A stretch of 64,000 nucleotides of DNA. Source: Coleofasciculus sp937127375 (GTDB taxonomy: Bacteria > Cyanobacteriota > Cyanobacteriia > Cyanobacteriales > Coleofasciculaceae). Positions 1 through 9,218 of this stretch are shown here, in pieces. The number at the start of each line of letters is the position of its first letter. Within the stretch, counting starts at the first letter, position 1. The translations under genes and the position numbers were made by a program. Below the pieces are notes generated by a model. That model worked only from the letters and a program-made list of their open reading frames with translations. It was not told the origin of the DNA and did not search any database. Location: assembly GCA_040218875.1 (NCBI GenBank), contig JAVJQP010000122.1; one strand, written 5' to 3'.

Positions 1-13
1 TGATAGTAGCCAT
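1..13 (-). CDS. possible first codons of a gene leaving the window
   Basis: On the minus strand an ATG followed by codons for Ala-Thr-Ile runs off the left edge. It is preceded by GAGAGG at ribosome-binding distance, which is the only support. Product unknown because only four codons are visible. Confidence 0.25.
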
Positions 14-111
14 TGATTCGACCTCTCAATGTTCGTCTTATTTTATATCACCTCAGTCAACTCTCTCCGGATAGAACCTTACCAATAAATGGGCAACAAT
101 GGGTAGATGTG

Positions 112-447
112 TCAAGGGTTTTGGTTACAGTTACTCACCCCCGGAATGTATTGTTGAACTAATCCGAACCAATACAAACCCTCTCCAACCTGGCTATCCA
201 AGGAAAAATAATCCCGATAGCGGGGGATTTGAGGATGAGTGAGCTGTTGAAGAACCTCGGCTTCGCGTTCAAATAACTTAAACTCATCCCACTGCATCTG
301 AGGGTTAAATGCCAACAGCTTAACAATCACTGATTCTGGCGGGGATACAGAATGGTCAAACGCCAACCAGGTTTGGCGTCCAGGGTTATTGCCAAAGGGA
401 TGATGAAGGTGATAGCGATCGCATAAGACCTGTTCTGCTTGCAGCAT
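112..447 (-). pseudogene. truncated Ser/Thr protein kinase (N-lobe fragment)
   Basis: The 111 residues match the start of cyanobacterial Hanks-type kinases: a RYHL segment leading the N-lobe, an IVKLL strand that would carry the ATP-anchoring Lys, FEREAEVLQQLTHPQIPRY as the alpha-C helix region, and a hinge-like VQQYIPG. The reading frame then stops. The catalytic HRD loop, the DFG motif and the whole C-lobe are absent, and the next 110 bases do not restore them in any frame I followed. The piece cannot phosphorylate anything as it stands. It is most likely the remnant of a larger kinase gene; expression as a small pseudokinase cannot be excluded. Confidence 0.7.
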
Positions 448-543
448 TTCCCGTGTAAGTCCTGATCAAGCCTATTTCTCTACTTTAACCGTATTCCTAT
501 CGGTTTATCTTTTCTCAGGAGATGATCAGCTCCCCCAGCTCCC

Positions 544-568
544 AGACGTAGCATGCTACGTCTCTACA
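544..568. repeat. palindromic dispersed repeat, copy 1
   Basis: AGACGTAGCATGCTACGTCT plus a TCTACA-type right arm. This is the same palindrome that appears complete at 24262-24291 and as a half copy at 4768-4786. The left arm is incomplete here. It lies between two genes and overlaps none. Confidence 0.75.
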
Positions 569-661
569 TGCTCCCCCAGCTCCCCCTTTTCCCTCATCTG
601 CTTGAAAACGGCTGTAAATCAGCTATCCTAGCGTAGGATATCGTTCACCAGAAAACCTCTT

Positions 662-1159
662 ATGAACAGGAAAAATCGTGTTGGCAATCGTCATTTTTGG
701 CAAATTTGTGCCAGTCAGCTCGTTACAGCAAGTTTATTTACCCTAGCCTTTCCTGCTACTCCTGTCAGTGCTGGTGTCGATCAGTTTCAAATCTGCGCCG
801 CAGAACTCTTGCGTGCGGGTATCTCTAGGGAAAATGCAGCCAGAACTTGTGCTGAGGCGCTTGAACCCAAGGATTTATCTCTCTGTGTCCTGAAAATCGA
901 ACAGTTAACGCCAATTGCGGCGGATGAAGCATTATTCGCTTGTATGCGTGTCCGACGTCCCAAGGAATTGGCAAGCTGTACTGTTGATATTAACCAGCAT
1001 ACTCAAGGATCTGATCCGGTTTCGGTGCTGGCAAATTGTCGCCGCACTCTTCTACCCTTACGTTTTTCTGAATGCGTGATTGGTTTGAGTCGCGAAATTG
1101 ATTTCTCTGTCGAGGGTGCGCTAGCTACTTGTATTGATGCTGAGGATTTCCCCCGTTAA
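662..1159 (+). CDS. secreted Cys-rich protein of unknown function
   Basis: A 165-residue product begins with a positively charged stretch, a hydrophobic segment (LVTASLFTLAFPATPVSA) and a likely signal-peptidase site near residue 37, so export to the periplasm is likely. The mature part has regularly spaced cysteines in repeated units resembling C-A-x(n)-A-x-x-C, for example QICAAELLRAG, RTCAEAL, SLCVLKIEQ, FACMRV, SCTVDI, NCRRTLL, ECVIGL and TCIDAE. The units look like short helical hairpins, possibly disulfide-linked. I do not recognise a named family. Good codon structure and the signal peptide make it a real gene. Confidence 0.8.
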   Translation: MNRKNRVGNRHFWQICASQLVTASLFTLAFPATPVSAGVDQFQICAAELLRAGISRENAARTCAEALEPKDLSLCVLKIEQLTPIAADEALFACMRVRRPKELASCTVDINQHTQGSDPVSVLANCRRTLLPLRFSECVIGLSREIDFSVEGALATCIDAEDFPR

Positions 1160-1255
1160 GTCTTCAAAACTTACTCATTAAGGGGGTTTTTCTCTGGAAC
1201 TCTAAGAAGATAAAACGAAAGGACGCGGCTTCTAGTCCGTCCTGTAGTATCCGCT

Positions 1256-1284
1256 TAAAATCCCCCGCGCTCGATTCCGGGGGA
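1256..1284 (-). terminator. probable terminator of the histidine-kinase pair
   Basis: Read on the minus strand, a hairpin with stem TCCCCCG/CGGGGGA begins just after the stop codon of the downstream histidine kinase and is followed by a short ATTTTA tract. The T-run is short, so efficiency is uncertain. Confidence 0.5.
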
Positions 1285-1288
1285 GAAG

Positions 1289-2683
1289 TCAAGATTGAAT
1301 TGGAATCTCAATCACAAACTCTGTACCCTTTCCCATTTCACTCGTGACCCATAATTGACCTCGGTGCTTTTCCACGATAATTTGGTAACTAATCGTTAAT
1401 CCTAAACCCGTTCCAGAACCGACGGGTTTGGTGCTAAAGAATGGATCAAATAGCCTCTGACTTACCTCCTCTGTCATTCCCGATCCGTTATCAGCGATGC
1501 GGATAATAACCTTTGCTTCGTCTATACTCTCCGTACTAATCTCAATAGTAGGGATTTGGGATTGATTGGGAGTGAGTGGCGATCGCACAAATTCTCTCTC
1601 TTCTCCTTCATCCCCTCTAATTGACCACATATCATCCTCTAGTTTTAGGTTGCCATACTTCTCCTCTAAAGCATCAATAGCATTGGTCAGCATATTCATA
1701 AATACTTGATTGAGTTCACTGGCATAACATTTCACAAGAGGCAAATTACCATAAGTTTTGAGTACCTCAATTCTCGGTCGTCCGGCTTTAGCGTCTAAGT
1801 GGTACTGTAAAAGCAAGAGCGTGTTATTAATATCTTGATTAATATCGACGAACTTCAACTCAGCTTCATGTAAATGGAAGAAATTCTTGAGCAAAGATAC
1901 AGTTTGGCGAATTCGTTCAGCCCCCACCTGCATTGATTCTAGAAGTTTAGGTAAATCAGATTGGATAAAATCTAGTTCAATCGCCTGAATTTTGCGATTA
2001 ATTTTCTCAGTTGGATGAGTATAAGTTTGTGTGTAAAGTGTAATCAGATCAAAGAGTTCTTGAATATATTCATTGGCGTGGTACAGGTTGCCATAGATAA
2101 AGTTAACGGGATTATTAATTTCGTGGGCAATACCTGCCGCTATTTTGCCAAACGAAGACATTTTCTCCGCTTGAATTAATTGAACTTCCGTTTGTTGTAG
2201 CTTGTGTAATGCCTCTTCAAGTTCTAATGTTCGCTGCTTCTCTTGCCGTTGGGATTTTAATAAGCGTTCATTTTTGGCTTGCAGTTCCTTTTGCAAATTT
2301 CGCAGCGTCAGATGAGTTTGGATGCGGCTAACAACCTCTTCCGGCTGAATCGGTTTGGTAATATAATCAACAGCGCCAATCTCGAATCCATAAACCTTGT
2401 TAGAAATATCTGAAAGGGCAGTCATGAAAATGACTGGAATATCCCGCATTAAATGATTTTCTTTAAGTCGTTTACAAACCTCAAACCCATCCATTCCTGG
2501 CATCATCACATCCAAAAGAATCAAATCAGGTTGAGCTGCTTCAACACGCTGGATCGCGGTTTCTCCATCCGTTGCAACCCGTACTTTGAATCCAAACTTT
2601 GTCAAATAAGTGAACAGAAAACTCAGATTCGTGGGATTATCTTCAACAATTAATAATTTTCCTTTATCTGCTGTTTTATCCAT
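1289..2683 (-). CDS. response-regulator/histidine kinase (REC-HisKA-HATPase)
   Basis: A cytoplasmic two-component protein in which a receiver domain precedes the kinase. Residues about 9-125 form the REC domain, with PDLILLDVMMPGMDG carrying the phospho-acceptor Asp near residue 57 and YITKP as the conserved Lys. A coiled coil (about 130-170) leads to the phospho-acceptor His in AAGIAHEINNPVNF near residue 186. The HATPase domain is complete: N-box QVFMNMLTNAIDAL, G1 DNGSGM, F-box FDPFFSTKP and G2 GTGLGL. No membrane segment or sensor domain is present, so the input is probably phosphotransfer or the REC domain itself. Its ATG overlaps the upstream paralog's stop by 8 bases, so the two are translationally coupled. 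Confidence 0.92.
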   Translation of the reverse strand: MDKTADKGKLLIVEDNPTNLSFLFTYLTKFGFKVRVATDGETAIQRVEAAQPDLILLDVMMPGMDGFEVCKRLKENHLMRDIPVIFMTALSDISNKVYGFEIGAVDYITKPIQPEEVVSRIQTHLTLRNLQKELQAKNERLLKSQRQEKQRTLELEEALHKLQQTEVQLIQAEKMSSFGKIAAGIAHEINNPVNFIYGNLYHANEYIQELFDLITLYTQTYTHPTEKINRKIQAIELDFIQSDLPKLLESMQVGAERIRQTVSLLKNFFHLHEAELKFVDINQDINNTLLLLQYHLDAKAGRPRIEVLKTYGNLPLVKCYASELNQVFMNMLTNAIDALEEKYGNLKLEDDMWSIRGDEGEEREFVRSPLTPNQSQIPTIEISTESIDEAKVIIRIADNGSGMTEEVSQRLFDPFFSTKPVGSGTGLGLTISYQIIVEKHRGQLWVTSEMGKGTEFVIEIPIQS

Positions 2684-3887
2684 TGTTTTGCTTGGGTATT
2701 CTCACAGTAAAAATACTTCCTTTGTTAATTTCACTGGTTACTTTTATATCCCCCCCGAAACCTTTTAATATCTGCATACAAGTATAAACACCTAGTCCTG
2801 TGCCTGTGGGTTGATTTCGCTGTTTTTCCTCACCCTTCAATGGTTTAGTGGTATAGAATGGATCAAAAACTTTGGAGAGATTGTCTGGGGCTATTCCACA
2901 CCCTGTATCTTGGACATCAATGTAAAGATTGTCTTCATCCTGCCGGGTGATAATTGTTAACGCTTGTTCTTCCTTATCCCACATAGCATCTAGGGCATTA
3001 CTGATTAAATTATCTAAGATTTGGGAGATATCAGTATAAACTAAAGTAGTTAAGGGAATATGCTCATCCAAGACATATTTCTTTTTAACCTTGTGTTTAA
3101 ATTGAAGGTTTGCCTGCCAAAAATCGAGTTCTTTTTTTAAGATATCATTAATATTCAGCAAAGTTAACTGCAAGGAGTGATCCATTTTGCTCTTGTGCAT
3201 GAGATTATCCAGGATTTGACTCATATTCCAGGCAGCTTCAGCCATCTTTTCAATGTAAGCGAATGTCGTTTCTGAAGAAACAGCTTCTTCGGTCATTTCT
3301 CCCGTCGCCAAACATTTATAAGATAAAATAAGCTGAATACGATTTCGTAAATTATGGACGATTCCCTGAGTAAGTCGTCCGATTAAAGCGTTTTTTTCTT
3401 GTTCAATCAGTTGTTGAGTTCTAGCTTGAACAATTTCTTCGAGATTCTGATTCAAGTGGGCAAGTTCTTCGGTTTTAGTTTGCAGTTGACTTTGCAGATA
3501 ATAGAGCTTGATGTGAGTCTGAATTCGACTCAGAACTTCTTCTTGATGAATGGGTTTTGTGATATAATCGACAGCACCTAGCTTAAAACCTTGAACTTTA
3601 TCTACTGTGTCTGAAAGTGCCGTCATAAAGATGATCGGGATATCTCGATTCGATGGATTTTGTTTCAATCGTTTACAGGTTTCAAACCCATCAATTCCCG
3701 GCATCATCACGTCTAAAATAATCAGATCCGGTTTTGTGACTTCGGTTCGCTGAATGGCACTTTCACCATCTAACGCCACAAATATTTTGAAGCCAGATCG
3801 CGTCAAAAAGTCAAACAAAATACCTAGGTTATGAGGTTGATCGTCAACAATCAACAGCTTGGGGTTTTTGGGGGTTGAATTATCCAT
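2676..3887 (-). CDS. response-regulator/histidine kinase with variant H-box
   Basis: A paralog of the gene downstream, with the same layout: REC (Asp in PDLIILDVMMPGIDG near residue 57), coiled coil, then a kinase core. The phospho-acceptor region reads GRLTQGIVHNLRNRIQ, an H-N-L-R-N form instead of the usual H-E-x-N/R-x-P. HATPase motifs are present: QILDNLISNALDAM, DTGCGI, FDPFYTTKP and GTGLGV. It is probably an active kinase of the HNLRN type. It is the first gene of a two-gene operon. The near-identical REC domains suggest tandem duplication followed by divergence of the kinase halves. Confidence 0.9.
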   Translation of the reverse strand: MDNSTPKNPKLLIVDDQPHNLGILFDFLTRSGFKIFVALDGESAIQRTEVTKPDLIILDVMMPGIDGFETCKRLKQNPSNRDIPIIFMTALSDTVDKVQGFKLGAVDYITKPIHQEEVLSRIQTHIKLYYLQSQLQTKTEELAHLNQNLEEIVQARTQQLIEQEKNALIGRLTQGIVHNLRNRIQLILSYKCLATGEMTEEAVSSETTFAYIEKMAEAAWNMSQILDNLMHKSKMDHSLQLTLLNINDILKKELDFWQANLQFKHKVKKKYVLDEHIPLTTLVYTDISQILDNLISNALDAMWDKEEQALTIITRQDEDNLYIDVQDTGCGIAPDNLSKVFDPFYTTKPLKGEEKQRNQPTGTGLGVYTCMQILKGFGGDIKVTSEINKGSIFTVRIPKQNNG

Positions 3888-4038
3888 AAAGGGTAACGGG
3901 TTAAAATTATATTTATATTTGACAATTGATACAATATATAAATTAGCCTAACATAAGCAATAGTATTTTGTTTATACCTTATGGATGATTAATTAGAGCT
4001 TATAATTATAAAATTATGGCTTATAAGTTAAGTTTTGT

Positions 4039-7000
4039 TTACGAGGTATATTGATTAATAAGTTGCTCTATTTTTTTTAGCTGAAAGCCTCTAGCGAGAT
4101 CATGAATTTGTGTAGCAAAGGGAATCCATTGACTGTTTACGTCTTGCCAATGCTGCGCTTGATCGATCATGCCTTGAATATCCCCCATTGCTAACAATTC
4201 CGACAAAATAGCTAATTCTGAAGCAGGTGGCGGAACCAGCGGTGTAGTATTGGTTTCCAATTCAAAAGTTGTTGAATCTCTAGGTTCTTCATAAATACCT
4301 TTCACACCTAAATGGACAATCAATAATTCCAGGAGTTGCTGGATTGGCAAAGGTTTTGAAAGAAAGTCTTGGCATCCAGCCGCTAAACTCTCCTGCTGGG
4401 TCATCTCGAAAACATTAGCGGATATGGCAATAATAACCGTCTTTTCGAGCTGAGGCAATTGGCGCAGTCGCCGCGTTGCGGTCAAACCATCTAATCCCGG
4501 CATGATTAAGTCCATTAAGATCAGATCAGGCTGAATCTCGACTGCCTTTTGTAAACAATCTTGACCATCGACGGCTTCAAAAATGTTTAAGTCGAACGGT
4601 GTGAGTAATTCTCGTAATAGAGACCGATTAATCGTATTATCATCAACAATGAGAAGCGTTTGCTGTTGTCCTTTAACGCCAATGAGTCGGCGATCGCACA
4701 ATGACTCCGAGACTTGTCCGTCGGACACATCAGACAACTCTAAATCAAACCAAAATATACTACCTGCGCCATGGCACGTCTCTACATCTTCAACATAACC
4801 AACTTTAAACGTCACGCTACCCTGATCCGTAAACTTCACGGCATTACTAAGTAAGTTAATCAGAACCTGTCGCAACCGTTTCTCATCAGCGATAACATTC
4901 TGGGGAAGAGGAGATAAGACTTCATACGTAAAGTCAATCTGTTTTTGGCTAGCACGCAGACGAAAAAGACTGCTGATGCTGCTGAGAAAGGTTGGCAAAT
5001 GAAACTCAGTTGGGTCAAGTTCTAATTTCTGGGATTCAATCTTAGAAAAATCTAAAATATCATTGATTAGCGTGAGTAAATGTTCGCCACATTGGTAAAT
5101 AATGTTTAAATTATCTCGTTGAGTTTCGGTTAAATTGGTATCGTTTTGCAGGAGTTGAGCATATCCTAAAATGCCGTTAAGGGGGGTTCTGAGTTCGTGG
5201 CTCATCGTTGCCAGGAATTCGCTTTTCGCCCGATTTGCGACTTCGGCGGCGTCTTTGGCTTGTTGGAGTGCCACTTCTATCTCTTTATGCGCCGTAATGT
5301 CCCGGGTAACACTTAACACCGACCAAATTGTGCCATCAGCATTAAATTCAGGTACGATGCGAGAGTGAAAAAATTTCATCCCGTTGCTGGTGGGAAAGTC
5401 AAACTCAATCAGTTGTTCTTGTCCGGTTGTCAAGACAGATCGCAGCGCTTCATCCCAAAACTGGGCTTTATCGGGCGGCATTCCCAACTCCCCATTGGTT
5501 TTACCGATAAAGGTTTGAGTGGAACATTTTGTGACTTGTTTGATTGCCGGATTCACATAGAGATGACGCAATTGGTGATCAAATCGGGCAACAATATCCG
5601 GTGAATTTTCCACCAACGCCCTAAATTGTTGTTCGCGGTAATAGAGTGTTTCTTCGGTTTGCTTGCGATCGCTAATATCGCGGTTGCTGGCTCGTTGACC
5701 TAGCCATCGTCCATCCTCACTATAGACAGGCTGGCAAGCATGGGCAATCCAACGGATCGATCCGGTGCGAGTAATGATGCGAAAGTCTGTCGAGTAGACA
5801 TGGGGATTGTCTAACTGTTGGCGGATATGTTCAGTAATTCTCTGGCGATCATCGGGATGAACAATTGCCTCAAGTAAGCGAGGATCATTGAGGAATTCCT
5901 CAGCCTGATAGCCAGTGATCCGTTGACAAGAGGGAGAAACATAAAGAAAGCTGCCATCGGGATCTCGCCAATATTCCCAGTCATAAGTAAAATCGGCTAC
6001 GGTGCGAAAGCGTTGTTCACTCTCTTGTAAAGCTTGTTCTGCCTGTTTGCGTTCAGTGATATCATGAGCAATCACATAAACTAATCGTTCTTGCACAAAC
6101 GGTACGGCTGTCCAAGAAAACCATTGGTATGATCCATCTTGACAGCGATACCGATTCTCAAAAGATTTAACTGTAATCCCAGATGCCAGTTTTCTCATTT
6201 GCGCCTGAGTCGCTAGGCGATCCTCGGGATGAACCCATTGGATAAAGGGTTGGGTTTTTAAGGCTTCAGAGGTAAAACCTAGGGTTTTCTCGAAAGCGGG
6301 GTTGACATCGATAAAGTATCCCTCGAAGTTAACAATTCCTTGGATATCCAGGGAGAGGTTAAACAAGCGATCGCGTTCTTGTTGGATTTGTTGACGTTCT
6401 CTTAATTCGGCTTGAAGTTGGGAATAGAGTTCAGCTTGTTGGATGGCGATCGTGACTTGAGTCGTTAATGAACAGAGGAGTTCAGCTTGCCACGGCTGCC
6501 ATTGTCTGGTGGTGGTATAGTGATGAGCAATCAGTAATCCCCAAAGGGTTTCATTCTCCAGAATCGGCATCACGAGTTTGGATTTAACCCCAAACTGCCT
6601 GAGAGTATCAGCTAAACAGGGTACTATGTCATCCTGTTCGACATCAGCAATGGTATGAATTCCCCCGCAACAGTAAAATTGATGACAAGCTGGGGGAAAG
6701 ATTAATTCAGGCAGGGAATGTTCCTGGGGAACTGAACAGTCTGAGGCTAAGGCTTGGGCGACAAGGTTTCCCGTACCATCACGATGAGTCTGGTAAATCA
6801 CCACCTGATCACAAGCCAACAATTGCTGCACTTGGGTTACGGTGGTGTTCAGAATCTGATTCAGATCTAAAGACTGGCGAATCTGTTGAGCGATCGCACT
6901 AATTAACCGTTCTTGTTGAGCTTGCAGATGCACCGCAGCTTCGGCGCGTTGGCGTTCCTGAATTTCATGGTTTAAGTTGTCATTAGTACACTGGAGTTCT

Positions 7001-7806
7001 TGGGTACGCTCAATGACTCGTTGTTCTAACTCAGCATTGAAGCGATAGATTTGGGTTTCAGCTTGTTTGCGATCGCTAATATCAATCACTGTACCGAGCA
7101 TCCGCACCGCTTGACCTGTTTGATCATAGATAAATTTTCCCTTTCCCTCAATCCAGTGAATACTCCCATCTGACCACACTACCCGAAATTCATGATCATA
7201 TTCATGCTGTTCTAACTGAGAACGGTTCGCCGCTTGTTTAACAGCTTCTCGGTCATCCGGATGAATACAAGCCTCAAACTTCGCGTATGTGCCATCATAA
7301 GTACCTGGAGTCAAGCCAAACAGCAGTTCATGATACTCTGACCAACGAATCTGATTCGTCAGGAGATTCCAGTCCCAAATGCCCATCTGAGCCGCATCGA
7401 GAGCCAGGTTAAGGCGTTCTTCACTTTGGCGCAACTCGGCTTCTACCTGTTTGCGATCGGTAATATCTCGCAAAATGGATAAATGGCGATGAGGAATCAC
7501 ATTAGCAGTTGCCGCATATTCCGTCTCCCGGATTGTCCCATCCCGACGCCGGATACGAAACTCCCCCTTTACCTGTCCCTGTTCCAGAAACATACGCCAC
7601 GCCTCTTGGAAATCCAACTCCGAGTCAGTAAAATCTGAGATGCGGCATCCTAAGAGTTCCTCTCTAGATAAACCAAACAGCCGACAAGCCGCCGGATTGA
7701 CCTCAACATACTGTCCTTGATCATCCGCGATCGCCATGGCGTCGAGCGCTTGATTAAACAGTGCCTGAAATAGCGATAAAGAGTGACTGTCACTGTTGCT
7801 ATACAT
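4039..7806 (-). CDS. multi-PAS/GAF hybrid histidine kinase lacking HATPase G-boxes
   Basis: A 1255-residue soluble sensor. Approximate order: PAS 8-118, PAS 128-245, coiled coil to 300, GAF 310-455, PAS 478-595, PAS 600-722, PAS 728-850, HisKA 862-930 with the acceptor His in FLATMSHELRTPLNG, an HATPase remnant, REC 1042-1160 with Asp in DLILMDLIMPGLDG, and a short helical tail. The HATPase N-box RLRQVLINLLSNAVKFTD is present, but G1 (DxGxG), the F-box and G2 (GTGLGL) are missing. The protein jumps from VGYVED through VETCHGAG directly to SIFWFDLEL, the last strand of the domain. The junction is encoded by half of a dispersed palindromic repeat. About 50-60 residues appear lost in frame, so autophosphorylation is very unlikely. 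HisKA and REC could still relay phosphate from a partner such as the neighbouring kinases. Confidence 0.9.
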   Translation of the reverse strand: MYSNSDSHSLSLFQALFNQALDAMAIADDQGQYVEVNPAACRLFGLSREELLGCRISDFTDSELDFQEAWRMFLEQGQVKGEFRIRRRDGTIRETEYAATANVIPHRHLSILRDITDRKQVEAELRQSEERLNLALDAAQMGIWDWNLLTNQIRWSEYHELLFGLTPGTYDGTYAKFEACIHPDDREAVKQAANRSQLEQHEYDHEFRVVWSDGSIHWIEGKGKFIYDQTGQAVRMLGTVIDISDRKQAETQIYRFNAELEQRVIERTQELQCTNDNLNHEIQERQRAEAAVHLQAQQERLISAIAQQIRQSLDLNQILNTTVTQVQQLLACDQVVIYQTHRDGTGNLVAQALASDCSVPQEHSLPELIFPPACHQFYCCGGIHTIADVEQDDIVPCLADTLRQFGVKSKLVMPILENETLWGLLIAHHYTTTRQWQPWQAELLCSLTTQVTIAIQQAELYSQLQAELRERQQIQQERDRLFNLSLDIQGIVNFEGYFIDVNPAFEKTLGFTSEALKTQPFIQWVHPEDRLATQAQMRKLASGITVKSFENRYRCQDGSYQWFSWTAVPFVQERLVYVIAHDITERKQAEQALQESEQRFRTVADFTYDWEYWRDPDGSFLYVSPSCQRITGYQAEEFLNDPRLLEAIVHPDDRQRITEHIRQQLDNPHVYSTDFRIITRTGSIRWIAHACQPVYSEDGRWLGQRASNRDISDRKQTEETLYYREQQFRALVENSPDIVARFDHQLRHLYVNPAIKQVTKCSTQTFIGKTNGELGMPPDKAQFWDEALRSVLTTGQEQLIEFDFPTSNGMKFFHSRIVPEFNADGTIWSVLSVTRDITAHKEIEVALQQAKDAAEVANRAKSEFLATMSHELRTPLNGILGYAQLLQNDTNLTETQRDNLNIIYQCGEHLLTLINDILDFSKIESQKLELDPTEFHLPTFLSSISSLFRLRASQKQIDFTYEVLSPLPQNVIADEKRLRQVLINLLSNAVKFTDQGSVTFKVGYVEDVETCHGAGSIFWFDLELSDVSDGQVSESLCDRRLIGVKGQQQTLLIVDDNTINRSLLRELLTPFDLNIFEAVDGQDCLQKAVEIQPDLILMDLIMPGLDGLTATRRLRQLPQLEKTVIIAISANVFEMTQQESLAAGCQDFLSKPLPIQQLLELLIVHLGVKGIYEEPRDSTTFELETNTTPLVPPPASELAILSELLAMGDIQGMIDQAQHWQDVNSQWIPFATQIHDLARGFQLKKIEQLINQYTS
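4768..4786. repeat. half palindrome at the kinase deletion junction
   Basis: GCCATGGCACGTCTCTACA is one arm plus centre of the cyanobacterial palindrome related to the complete copy at 24262-24291. It encodes the residues VETCHG exactly where the hybrid kinase's HATPase domain is discontinuous. Confidence 0.7.
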
Positions 7807-8464
7807 AGCGTATACTATTTATTGATTGACTCTCATCCGTTGGGATGTGATGTGAACAACCGCTGCTCATCCTCTTGACTACAGCACCATCACGATACAT
7901 ATCGGATCAGGTCTAATTTGAGTTGATTCCAAACGTTGGTGGAGAAATTCCCCCCAAAAAACGATTCAGGGGTAAGGACAAAAAATGGGGGGTGATCCAG
8001 TATTTGTAATCTACTATACTCTAACTTAGAAACGTATAAGTTAAGGCTTGCACCATCCCAAGGCAAGTTGATTGAATAGGATGGGCAAGGGTGATCAGGA
8101 TTAAAACGTTTGTACTATAATGTTGGGTTATTTCCTGCCTAATCTCAGCACTTTTGTGCAGAGGATGGAAAGTAAACTTGTGTGCTTGCCCTTTGTTTTC
8201 AGACTGTAATAGAGTGGTTGGTGGGCAATGCCCACCCTACGGATAGGATGATGGAGTGCGATTCATGATAACCAACTCTACTGGCGTGGCACACCTTAAT
8301 TGGTTGATTAGAATTGTAGGGGCACCATCCTTGCGCCCAGTTTAACCCTTCGACTTCGCTCAGGGTTAACCGTCAAATCTATCCCACAATTTTAGCTGTG
8401 TCAGTCCACTACTGTTGCCTGTTGCCTTCCCCCACAAGCCCAACTTATTCAGCAGACCCTAACT
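7807..8464. other. 658-base intergenic region, no gene recognised
   Basis: The region between the divergent hybrid kinase and the Uma2 gene. No open frame resembles a protein. It holds a short palindrome (GTGGGCAATGCCCAC, about 8221-8236) followed by CCCTACGG, and a GTAGGGGCACC-type fragment near 8317 that resembles the small repeat families seen elsewhere in the window. Promoters for both flanking genes should lie here but none is unambiguous. Confidence 0.6.
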
Positions 8465-9088
8465 ATGGTTCAATCACCAGCGAAACTGATATCCGTTGAT
8501 GAATTCATCACTCACTATGGTGACGATAATTGCTATGAACTAATTGATGGGGAATTAATTGAAATGGAACCCACAGGACCCCATGAACAAGTTGCAGCTT
8601 TTGTTGGGCGCAAGCTGAACGTTGAGATTGACCGCCACGATAATCCTTATTGTATTCCCCATCGTTGTCTGATCAGACTTTTAGGAACAGATACCGCCTT
8701 TCGTCCTGACGTAATCGTTTTAGATCAAACTCAATTAATCTATGAACCCTTGTGGCAGCAAGAACCTGTCATAACTCTAGGAAAAACCATCAAGCTAGTT
8801 GTTGAAGTTGTCAGTACTAATTGGCAAAATGACTATGCTCGAAAAGTTGAAGATTATGCCATTTTAGGAATTCCTGAATATTGGATTGTGGACTATCTGG
8901 GAATTGGTGGTAGAGAGTATGTTGGTAAACCCAAACAGCCAACTCTCACTATTTGCCACTTAGTTGAAGATGAGTATCAAAAGCAATTATTTCGGGGAGA
9001 GGATTTGCTCGTATCCTCTATCTTTCCAGAGTTACAACTCACAGCGAAACAAATTTTCAATAGTAGCACATTAGCAACGGCGACGTAA
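8465..9088 (+). CDS. Uma2-family (DUF820) PD-(D/E)XK protein
   Basis: A 207-residue protein with the typical Uma2 order: YELIDGELIEMEPTG near the start, FRPDVIVL with the metal-binding Asp, IKLVVEVVST with the Glu, and KVEDYAILGIPEYWIVD with the Lys and final helix. These proteins are widespread and multicopy in cyanobacteria, have a restriction-endonuclease-like fold, and have no established cellular role. Length is normal for the family. The start codon has no obvious ribosome-binding site. The gene ends convergent with the esterase. Confidence 0.9.
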   Translation: MVQSPAKLISVDEFITHYGDDNCYELIDGELIEMEPTGPHEQVAAFVGRKLNVEIDRHDNPYCIPHRCLIRLLGTDTAFRPDVIVLDQTQLIYEPLWQQEPVITLGKTIKLVVEVVSTNWQNDYARKVEDYAILGIPEYWIVDYLGIGGREYVGKPKQPTLTICHLVEDEYQKQLFRGEDLLVSSIFPELQLTAKQIFNSSTLATAT

Positions 9089-9218
9089 GAGCGGTAAGTT
9101 CCCCTTCTCCCATGCAAAAAAAGCGAAGCATCCTTTGTCCTCCCTCCTCGCAGGGGGGAATGAGGGGGGTTGGAGAAGGGGTTAGGGGATGAGGGTGAAA
9201 AGTTTACGAGTAACATTT

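Noticed and set aside
1225..1300. CTCGATTCC-containing fold near the kinase operon end as a tRNA T-arm
   Set aside because: No acceptor stem, anticodon arm or D-arm could be placed; the hairpin fits a terminator.
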